Below are positions 1-5,128 of a stretch of 5,128 nucleotides of DNA, piece after piece. The stretch comes from an uncultured Desulfomonile sp. (lineage in GTDB: Bacteria; Desulfobacterota; Desulfomonilia; Desulfomonilales; Desulfomonilaceae): positions 1-5,128 of the forward strand of contig CALDNG010000207.1 in assembly GCA_937915285.1 (NCBI GenBank), read 5' to 3'. The notes beneath the pieces were generated by a model. That model did no database searches. It was not told the origin of the DNA and saw nothing but the letters and a program-made list of their open reading frames with translations. The position numbers were made by a program, and so were the translations under genes. The first letter of the stretch is position 1. Each line of letters begins with the position of its first letter.

Positions 1-47
1 GACCACCGAGATCTACACTCTTTCCCTACACGACGCTCTTCCGATCT
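1..47 (+). other. Illumina TruSeq universal (P5) adapter left on the contig end; not genomic
   Basis: These bases match, as far as I can recall the oligonucleotide, bases 12-58 of the TruSeq universal adapter, ending exactly at the sequencing-primer end CTTCCGATCT (38-47). Genomic sequence begins at about base 48. Read on the minus strand, the adapter adds the false tail DRKSVV and a TAG stop (26-28) to the ABC transporter gene. In another minus frame it yields a tail ending SCRERV. Both peptides are known signs of adapter carry-over in draft proteomes. No biological feature should be called here. Confidence 0.97.
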
Positions 48-2746
48 CCCAAACCCTTTGAGAATGCTCCCCGTGAGAGGGTAAGAAAATGCGTAGTAGG
101 ATAAATTCGCCCGAAAAAGGCTCCAGCTCCTTCCAATGATGAGACAGGGTCCAGCATTCCACAAAACTGAACAGCGGGCAGAATCGTGAGCACTGCTGTT
201 CCAAAAATTGCCGCGACCTGGCTTTTGGTAAACGTGGAGATCAACAACCCCATGGCTGTCGAGCATGTCACGTAGAGTAAGGCCCCAGTAGCCAATACTA
301 GAAAGCTGCCTTTGAGTGGAACCCCGAATGCAGTTACCGCGAGGGCAACCATGGTCAGAAAATTGATCATTCCAAGAGCTATATACGGAAACTGTTTTCC
401 GAGCAGGAGTTCCAGACGAGTCGTTGGTGTAACATAGAAGTTGACTATCGACCCTAGGTCTTTTTCCCTTACAATAGATAAAGCAGTCAGAATTGCCGGA
501 ATCAAGAGCAGCAAAAGCGGTATGACTGCTGGAACCATGGATACGATACTCTTGATATCGGGATTATATCGAAAACGTGTCTCGATGTTTGCTAGAGCGT
601 TCGAGTCCCGCTGCCCAAGCTCATGAGCTGCCTTGTCAGATAACCAACTGGCGTGAATGCCCTGCATGTAGCCACGAACTGTTTCAGCTCGCTGCGGCAT
701 GGCGCCATCAATCCAGACTCCGACCTGGACAGGACTTCCACGGTCCAAATCCCTTCCAAAGTTCGGAGGTATTTCTATGGCAAGGGTTAATTCGCCGGAC
801 TTCATTCTCCTGTCGAGTTCATCGTAATCGCTTATGGGAGGTCGCTCCTGGAAATATCTCGAACCATACAGATTCAGGGTGTAATCCCGACTTGAAGTCG
901 TCTGATCTCTGTCAAGAACAGCAAAGGACAGATTTTCGACGTCCATACTAATTCCATAACCCATTATGAACATCAGGATTACGCTTCCCAGGACCGCAAG
1001 AGTGAGGCTGATGGGATCGCGGCTCAGGGTGAGTCCTTCGCGTCGACTGATACTCAACATCCGCATCAGGCTCATGGGATGATTGTTAGGGCCTCGAGAG
1101 TGTTCCATTGTCAAGGAATTAGTCTCAGGCGCCAACCCACGGCTGGTTTCAATCTGCTGAGGTGAGTTGGCCTGTTCATTCTGTACTGCCTCCTCAAGGT
1201 ATTGTATGAAAGCGTCCTCAAGTTTGGACGCCCCCTTTTTGCTTGTTATTGCCTCTGGGGTGTCGCTGACCAGCACCTTTCCGGCATTCATTAGCGATAT
1301 TCGATCACAACGCTGGGCTTCGTTTATGAAGTGAGTTGATATGAAGATGGTCACCTTATCTTTGCGCGACAATTCTACGAGAAATTCCCAGAAAGCGTCC
1401 CTTGCGACTGGATCGACCCCGGAAGTAGGCTCATCCAGAATAAGCAATTCTGGTTTGTGGATCAGGGAGACGGCCAGGGACAAACGTTGTCTCAGGCCGA
1501 GTGGCAGAGACTCGGGTAAAGCGTCAACAGATGACCTGAGACCGAAACGATCAAGCATCTCATCGATCCTGGCCGGAATCTGCTCCTTGGGAACCTGGAA
1601 CAGTCTTGCGTGAAGCAGTAGGTTCTGGTGAACGGTGAGTTCTGAATACAGTGAGAAATTCTGGGACATGTAACCGACCCGCTTTCTTGTCTCCAGATCC
1701 TGCGCCTCAACCTCACGGCCAAGAAGCCAAGCTTTGCCTTCACTGCACGGAAGAAGGCCCGTGAGCATTTTCATCGTTGTTGTTTTTCCACATCCATTGG
1801 AGCCAAGAAAGCCGAATATTTCACCCTGTTCAATGCGGAAGCTGACATTATCCACAGCGACAAAATCCCGAAAACGCCTTGTCAAATGCTTTGCCTCAAT
1901 TGCCACCTTACCCGAATCAGCGTCCCTGGGAGGTATCTGGACCTTTCTGTGTCCACGTCTTTTTTCATCCGGAAGCATAGATATAAAAGCGTCCTCCAGC
2001 GAATCGGCGCCAGTACGTTCGAGGAAGTAGGAAGGCGTCCCGGTGGCTCGAATTGTGCCGTCATCCATGGCAATGAGCCAGTCAAAGCGCTCTGCTTCCT
2101 CCATGTAGGCGGTGGCTACCAGAACGCTCATGCCATTTCGTTCATGCCGTATGCGGTCAATCAGTTCCCAGAATTGTCGTCTCGAAAGAGGGTCCACTCC
2201 AGTAGTCGGCTCGTCAAGTATAAGAAGTTCAGGGTCGTGTATCAGAGCGCAGCACAAACCAAGCTTCTGTTTCATGCCCCCTGAAAGCTTCCCTGCGGGC
2301 CTGTCGGCAAAAGAAGCTAAACCGGTGCTTTCAAGCAAATGTGCGATCCGATCCCTTCTTTCAGTTTTTCCCTGTCCAAAGAGTTGACCAAAGAAGTCAG
2401 CATTCTCAAATACGGACAGTGTTGGATAAAGGTTTTTCCCGAGCCCCTGTGGCATATATGCAATTAGCGGGCATATTTTGTCGCGGTTATTTGCGTCGGC
2501 CATGTCATGGCCTAAGGTTTGTATTTTCCCCCGCTGTATGCGCCTGGCCCCAGACACAAGAGACAACAGGCTGGATTTGCCTACCCCGTCAGGACCTATG
2601 AAACCAACCATCTTAGCCGACGGAATATCAAGTGTCACACCATTCAAGGCAATCGTCTGGCCATAACGCAAGCTAACGTCAATCAGGCGGACTACGGGAG
2701 ATTCTTGCGCAATTACGACTGCGGCGCTCTCAAGACCTTCTGTCAT
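48..2746 (-). CDS. rbbA: RbbA/YhiH-type ABC transporter: two ATPase domains fused to an ABC-2 permease; 3' end truncated by adapter
   Basis: Inner-membrane ABC exporter subunit, closely resembling E. coli RbbA from memory; it was named for ribosome-associated ATPase activity, but its architecture is that of a transporter. Numbering from ATG 2746: ATPase domain 1 (about 18-260) has Walker A GPDGVGKS 51-58, Q100, signature LSGGMKQ 154-160, Walker B LILDEP with D178/E179, and ATAY where the H-loop histidine should be (A213). Domain 2 (about 282-520) has Walker A with K321, Q362, degenerate signature LPLGLRQ 414-420, D438/E439 and H472. Each domain ends in LEDAFI. After a polar linker (about 521-570) come TM1 579-600, a periplasmic domain to about 735, and TM2-TM5 (736-758, 786-810, 813-839, 844-865). 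Genomic coding stops after about residue 900; the final helix, roughly 35 residues, is missing, and the stop at 26-28 is adapter. ATG 2746 is preferred: it overlaps the upstream stop as ATGA and has GAGGT before it, whereas the in-frame ATG at 2770 has no Shine-Dalgarno. Confidence 0.93.
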
Positions 2747-3831
2747 AAGGGGGACTTTACCTCGAGCCATTCAGGCCAGTTAGCCTTGGGGTCAATCCTG
2801 ACATAGGCCATGCCGGGTAAACCGGTCTTTACGAAACGGATGTTGCGCTTGAGCAGTTCCGGGTCAATCCTTGCCTTAACCCGAAACATCAATTTCTGGC
2901 GCTCCTCGGTCGTCTCAACACTCTTGGGCGTGAATTGGGCCACATCAGCAACAAATGAGACCCGCGCAGGTGTTACGAATTGTGGAGCGGCGTCGAAAAC
3001 AAGCCGAACCTCTGTTCCCATCGCTATCCTGCCGGCAGAAGCCGTGGGAAGAAAAAAAGTCATGTAAACATCAGTCAGATCGACCAGGTTGAGTACCTTC
3101 CCACCGGCGCTGATAACCTCTCCCGGCTGAGCAATCCTGTATTGTACCCTTCCATCCCGGGGCGCCTTGAGGGAGCTGTCATCGATGTCTGCACGGATTC
3201 GCTCTATAGTGGCCCTCGCAGCTTCCACAGCCGCCTGGGCCCCTATCACCTGAGATTTGGCGGTTGATATTGCGGCTTCAGCAGCCGCGACTTTGGCCTT
3301 CGCTGCGTTAAAAGCGGCTTCAGCCCCATAGAATGCTGCCTGATGATCATCGAGTTGCTCTGCAGTCCTGACTTCCTTCTCTGCGAGTTTTTCCGTTCGC
3401 CCCAAACGCTTGGAAGCGGCGTCAAGTTCGGCCTTTCGCTGAGCTACCACCGACTGGGCAGCAGCTTTCTCGCTCTCTGTTTGGACTACCGAACTCTTTG
3501 CAGTTTCCACGGCGCTTTGAGCGCGATTAAGCTGGGCTTCAGCCTCTCTTAGTTGAGCCTTCAAGACATCGGTATCCATTTGGGCCACTACCTGAGAAGC
3601 CTTTACAAAGTCACCCTCATCTACAAAAATGGCGGATATTCGGCCCGGCATCTTCGACGCCACGTCTATCTCTACAGCTTCGACACGCCCGTTTGAAGCC
3701 GCAAATCCGGGAGGAACACCGGAAGGGCGAAGGAATTGCCATGCGCTGTACACCATGGCTCCCACTATGAACACTAAAACCAATGAGATCAGTCTTCTTG
3801 AGGTCATTTGTTCTTTCCGGTTTCGGGACAT
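2743..3831 (-). CDS. yhiI: HlyD/YhiI-family membrane-fusion (periplasmic adaptor) protein
   Basis: Periplasmic adaptor anchored in the inner membrane; it would link the downstream ABC exporter to an outer-membrane channel. The 362 residues show a basic N-terminus, one membrane anchor (about 12-33), the first lipoyl half-motif (about 47-87, with [18 protein letters not shown]), and a long Ala/Glu/Lys-rich coiled-coil hairpin (about 88-217). The second lipoyl half follows (LKAPRDGRV 221-229 to VLNLVDL 246-252), then a beta-barrel and membrane-proximal region containing FLPT, VAQFTPK and KTGLPGMA. Length and motifs agree with E. coli YhiI (about 355 residues, from memory). It is the first gene of the operon and overlaps the RbbA-like gene by four bases. 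The start is uncertain: ATG 3831 has no clear Shine-Dalgarno, while in-frame ATG 3807 (MTSRRL) has GGA eight bases upstream and may be the true start. The anchor is intact either way. Substrate unknown. Confidence 0.93.
   Translation of the reverse strand: MSRNRKEQMTSRRLISLVLVFIVGAMVYSAWQFLRPSGVPPGFAASNGRVEAVEIDVASKMPGRISAIFVDEGDFVKASQVVAQMDTDVLKAQLREAEAQLNRAQSAVETAKSSVVQTESEKAAAQSVVAQRKAELDAASKRLGRTEKLAEKEVRTAEQLDDHQAAFYGAEAAFNAAKAKVAAAEAAISTAKSQVIGAQAAVEAARATIERIRADIDDSSLKAPRDGRVQYRIAQPGEVISAGGKVLNLVDLTDVYMTFFLPTASAGRIAMGTEVRLVFDAAPQFVTPARVSFVADVAQFTPKSVETTEERQKLMFRVKARIDPELLKRNIRFVKTGLPGMAYVRIDPKANWPEWLEVKSPL
2759..2763 (-). promoter_or_regulatory. Ribosome binding site that decides the rbbA-like start
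   Basis: On the minus strand GAGGT lies 12 bases before the ATG at 2746, within the end of the upstream HlyD-family gene. The spacing is slightly long, but no comparable purine-rich site precedes the alternative ATG at 2770. The start codon overlaps the upstream stop codon as ATGA (2746-2743), a classic arrangement for translational coupling. Confidence 0.6.
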
Positions 3832-3855
3832 GTTCGGCCATGTTGAGGCTCTTAG

Positions 3856-3884
3856 ATTATCTTAGCATCACATTACCAAATCGA
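3856..3884 (-). promoter_or_regulatory. Weak candidate sigma70-type promoter for the yhiI-rbbA operon
   Basis: On the minus strand GATAAT (3861-3856, five of six matches to TATAAT) lies 17 bases after TCGATT (3884-3879, three of six matches to TTGACA). It sits 25 bases before the ATG at 3831 and 49 before ATG 3807. The -35 element is poor, so this is only the best-spaced pair I found in the divergent region. Confidence 0.3.
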
Positions 3885-3918
3885 AAACAAATCTTGTTTC
3901 TGTAAAAATGCCCCGATC

Positions 3919-3927
3919 TGCTATAAA
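3919..3927 (+). promoter_or_regulatory. Extended -10 promoter candidate for the thioesterase gene
   Basis: TGCTATAAA matches the extended -10 consensus TGnTATAAT at all but its last base. It lies about 70 bases before the thioesterase start. No good -35 box is present at 16-18 bases upstream, which is tolerable for an extended -10 promoter. It would give a leader of about 65 bases. Confidence 0.4.
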
Positions 3928-3949
3928 TTTATGGATGATGGCATCTTCT

Positions 3950-3972
3950 AATCAGCCAAAAAATGTCTGATT
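3950..3972. repeat. Small inverted repeat in the thioesterase leader
   Basis: AATCAG (3950-3955) and CTGATT (3967-3972) are perfect 6-base inverted arms separated by 11 bases. They lie downstream of the extended -10 candidate and upstream of the ribosome binding site. This could be a repressor half-site pair or a weak leader hairpin. At six bases per arm it could also be chance. Confidence 0.25.
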
Positions 3973-3987
3973 CAAGTTATGGCTTAC

Positions 3988-3993
3988 GGGAGG
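3988..3993 (+). promoter_or_regulatory. Strong ribosome binding site of the thioesterase gene
   Basis: GGGAGG is five bases before the ATG at 3999. A competing ATG at 3995, in another frame, is only one base from the site and opens a frame of nine codons, so the start at 3999 is well fixed. Confidence 0.8.
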
Positions 3994-3998
3994 CATGA

Positions 3999-4448
3999 AT
4001 GAAACTCTTACCCAATCCATATAGAGATGGAGAATGCTTTTTCTGTGGACGGTTAAATCCGGTAGGGCTAAAACTCAATTTTTACATAACCGATACTGAA
4101 CCGGCTGAACTGGTCAGCACATGGTTCCCTCCTCCACTTTATAGGGGGTTCGGTAAAATACTTCATGGGGGCATACAAAGTGGGCTCTTTGATGAGATCA
4201 TGGGCTGGACAACCCTCCATTTCACTAGCCAGGTGGGTGTCACATCCAATCTGAATGTGGAATTCCACAAACCACTTTATGTCGAGCAGAAAATCGAGGT
4301 CCGATGCCGAATAGCGTCACAGGAAGGCCAAAGAATTAATCTTACCTCAGAGATCCGCAACAGCGACGGTCAGATATGTTCAAAAGCCACTGGAACCTAC
4401 ATTCTGATGGATCCTGAGAAATTCAGACAAATAACCAGAGAGGAATGA
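3999..4448 (+). CDS. PaaI-like hotdog-fold thioesterase (4HBT superfamily)
   Basis: Small cytoplasmic enzyme likely to hydrolyse acyl-CoA or another acyl thioester; the substrate cannot be read from sequence. The 149-residue length is typical for a single-domain hotdog protein. The N-terminus has CFFCGRLNPVGLKL (13-26), an opening typical of one PaaI-like subgroup. The core motif is HGGIQSGLFDEIMGW (56-70): HGG begins the conserved helix, and D65/E66 are the likely catalytic acid/base position. NVEFHKPLYV (86-95) matches the beta-strand segment that usually follows, and ATGTYILMDPEKF (130-142) closes the domain. There is no signal peptide or membrane segment. It is transcribed alone, divergent from the exporter operon and convergent with the genes to its right, so the context does not define a pathway. 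The C13-x2-C16 pair is noted separately. Fold assignment is firm; specificity is unknown. Confidence 0.92.
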   Translation: MKLLPNPYRDGECFFCGRLNPVGLKLNFYITDTEPAELVSTWFPPPLYRGFGKILHGGIQSGLFDEIMGWTTLHFTSQVGVTSNLNVEFHKPLYVEQKIEVRCRIASQEGQRINLTSEIRNSDGQICSKATGTYILMDPEKFRQITREE

Positions 4449-4458
4449 TTTTTGCCCA

Positions 4459-4507
4459 GTGGGAACCGAACATTTCAATCGAACGCTCCCCTTCGGTAAT
4501 CTCCCAC
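4459..4507 (+). terminator. Bulged 12-bp hairpin after the thioesterase gene, possible terminator
   Basis: GTGGGAACCGAA (4459-4470) pairs completely with TTCGGT (4492-4497) plus TCCCAC (4502-4507), leaving a four-base bulge AATC and a 21-base loop. It starts 11 bases after the stop codon. The downstream sequence ATCTTTAATCTTT is only moderately T-rich, so this is not a textbook intrinsic terminator. It may instead stabilise the 3' end of the mRNA. In the opposite direction the hairpin is followed by A-rich sequence, so it should not terminate minus-strand transcripts. Confidence 0.45.
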
Positions 4508-4580
4508 ATCTTTAATCTTTAGACCCAATTAAGGCTTACAGATATCCCTAAACTTCTGCCTGAGAGTAAGTAGATGTGCG

Positions 4581-4643
4581 CCCCTAGTCAAGGGGGGTCT
4601 TAGGGGATTCATTTAACGAAATCTTTGGGGGGTTCTAGGGGGG
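4581..4643. repeat. Paired G-run direct repeats with a CCCCTA/TAGGGG inverted repeat
   Basis: GGGGGGTCTTAGGGG (4592-4606) and GGGGGGTTCTAGGGG (4627-4641) are near-identical 15-mers starting 35 bases apart. CCCCTA (4581-4586) and TAGGGG (4601-4606) can also form a hairpin around the first copy. The pattern resembles, in degenerate form, C/G-run dispersed intergenic repeats that I associate with Desulfobacterota genomes; that link is from memory. The second copy lies inside the 3' end of the small ORF at 4609-4824. Confidence 0.6.
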
Positions 4644-4824
4644 TATCCATAATATTCGACAGGTTTGAGGGTGAGTATTCTTCCTGACCCTCCTGTGTAT
4701 CAATTTCCGCCAATGTTGACAGCACCGATAGGAGATTGCAGGTTTTTGGGCCGGTAGGGTCTGTCATGACATCGATTAACTCTTCGTCGAAATTCAAGTT
4801 CATGGGTTCAGGCGACTTTACCAT
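4609..4824 (-). CDS. Small acidic ORF of unknown function, overlapping the PD-(D/E)XK gene
   Basis: This open frame encodes 71 residues rich in Asp, Glu, Pro, Ser and Leu, with no membrane segment, signal peptide or motif I recognise. For: its ATG (4824) overlaps the upstream stop codon by seven bases (ATGGTAA), and AGG lies eight bases before the ATG, which suits translational coupling. Against: composition is low in information, and the C-terminal PLEPP is encoded by one copy of the G-run repeat, with the stop just before the other copy. The tail may therefore be intergenic repeat read by chance. If real, it could be a small companion of the nuclease-fold protein; I cannot assign a role. 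Confidence 0.4.
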   Translation of the reverse strand: MVKSPEPMNLNFDEELIDVMTDPTGPKTCNLLSVLSTLAEIDTQEGQEEYSPSNLSNIMDTPLEPPKDFVK

Positions 4825-5128
4825 ATTGAAAGCCTGAAACCTTCTGGGTTCTGGATGTCCATAAGTTCGTCACCCACAGCAAGGGCAAGCACGCCATTTT
4901 TGGTAGCAAAATTGACCACACTCTTGGCTACGTGCAGAGAAGCCACTGCGCCGATAAGCTTTCTGTCCGAGAATTCCGGAAAATAATCCCTGATACGTGA
5001 AATGGTTCGCAGCAAATGTTGCACATCTCTGGAAGTGAGTGAACTCTTCGTCTCATTCACCAGAACATAGTCCTTGCATTCGGCTATCACGTCAAATTCA
5101 CGAGTCTTTTCCCGATCACCTCTGAATG
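4818..5128 (-). CDS. PD-(D/E)XK nuclease-fold protein of unknown function, C-terminal part only
   Basis: The frame is open to the right edge, so the N-terminal portion lies outside the window; 102 residues are visible. The GTG at 5088-5090 is an internal valine codon, because the reading continues upstream through FRGDREKTREFD. Counting from the first complete codon, the nuclease-like motif is D12 (in REFDVIAE) with E25-T-K27 (in VNETKSS), the D-x12-ExK spacing of the PD-(D/E)XK fold. After it come a helical segment (SRDVQHLLRTISRIRDYFPE), the strand KLIGAVASLHV, a helix, then NGVLALAVGDELMD and the end RLSIW. This C-terminal layout is that of a family of uncharacterised proteins (similar to those carrying DUF3782/COG5493 labels), in which a coiled-coil N-terminal half usually precedes the nuclease fold. 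The acidic and lysine residues are present, so catalysis is possible. Target and pathway are unknown. Confidence 0.82.
   Translation of the reverse strand, partial: FRGDREKTREFDVIAECKDYVLVNETKSSLTSRDVQHLLRTISRIRDYFPEFSDRKLIGAVASLHVAKSVVNFATKNGVLALAVGDELMDIQNPEGFRLSIW

Noticed and set aside
13..204. A 63-residue minus-strand ORF ending SCRERV
   Set aside because: It is antisense-frame reading of the rbbA-like gene whose tail is translated adapter; the SCRERV end is a known adapter artefact.
2747..2770. Upstream ATG (2770) as the rbbA-like start, adding eight residues
   Set aside because: No Shine-Dalgarno precedes it, while ATG 2746 has GAGGT upstream and forms an ATGA overlap with the preceding gene. 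It cannot be excluded.
441..2806. Several plus-strand ORFs of 60-130 residues within 441-2806
   Set aside because: They lie opposite the rbbA-like gene, whose coding evidence is unambiguous, and show no recognisable domains.
2810..3865. Plus-strand ORFs and a 74-residue minus-frame ORF (3617-3841) across the HlyD gene
   Set aside because: They are shadows of the HlyD-family reading frame with no ribosome binding site or family resemblance; the Ala/Glu/Lys coiled-coil codons favour open alternative frames.
4068..4268. A 66-residue minus-strand ORF
   Set aside because: It is antisense to the thioesterase, whose start, ribosome binding site and catalytic motifs are clear.
4581..4643. A minimal CRISPR array or transposon end
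   Set aside because: Only two imperfect 15-base units are present, dominated by G-runs, with no further spacers, target-site duplication or transposase.
5088..5090. GTG as the start of a 90-residue protein
   Set aside because: The frame is open to the window edge and the residues before it (REFD) supply the conserved Asp of the PD-(D/E)XK motif, so this is an internal valine.

Overview
The window looks like one end of a draft bacterial contig with roughly balanced base composition. The first 47 bases are not genomic: they match the Illumina TruSeq universal (P5) adapter from its 12th base to its last. Gene content suggests a Gram-negative bacterium, because it carries a periplasmic adaptor of an envelope-spanning exporter. 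The C/G-run intergenic repeats and the type of PD-(D/E)XK protein at the right end resemble what is common in Desulfobacterota (Deltaproteobacteria) genomes. That placement is an inference of modest confidence.

Left and centre (48-3831, minus strand): a two-gene operon matching E. coli yhiI-rbbA. Transcription runs right to left. An HlyD/YhiI-type membrane-fusion protein (2743-3831) comes first. Next is a very large RbbA-type protein (48-2746) that fuses two ABC ATPase domains to an ABC-2 permease. The two genes overlap by ATGA, which implies translational coupling. The RbbA-like gene runs off the genomic sequence into the adapter, so its last membrane segment is missing and its apparent stop codon is artificial. 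In enterobacteria the next gene is a second ABC-2 permease (yhhJ); it would lie beyond the left edge. Together these genes would form an inner-membrane ABC exporter with a periplasmic adaptor, presumably docking to a TolC-like outer-membrane channel encoded elsewhere. The substrate is unknown.

Centre-right (3832-4448): a 167-base divergent intergenic region carries a good extended -10 promoter candidate for the rightward gene, a weak candidate for the exporter operon and a small inverted repeat. The rightward gene (3999-4448) is a single-domain hotdog-fold (PaaI-like/4HBT) thioesterase with an excellent ribosome binding site. A bulged 12-bp hairpin follows it and may end its transcript.

Right end (4581-5128, minus strand): a PD-(D/E)XK nuclease-fold protein enters from the right edge with only its C-terminal 102 residues visible. 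It overlaps a small acidic ORF of unknown function (4609-4824). The 3' end of that ORF runs into a pair of G6-N5-G4 direct repeats resembling degenerate dispersed intergenic repeats. The thioesterase and this block are convergent.

I see no CRISPR array, tRNA, rRNA or insertion sequence, and no clearly new defence or mobile system. The most notable points are the adapter-made false protein end, the complementary asymmetry of the two ATPase sites in the RbbA-like protein, and the unexplained small ORF beside the PD-(D/E)XK gene.
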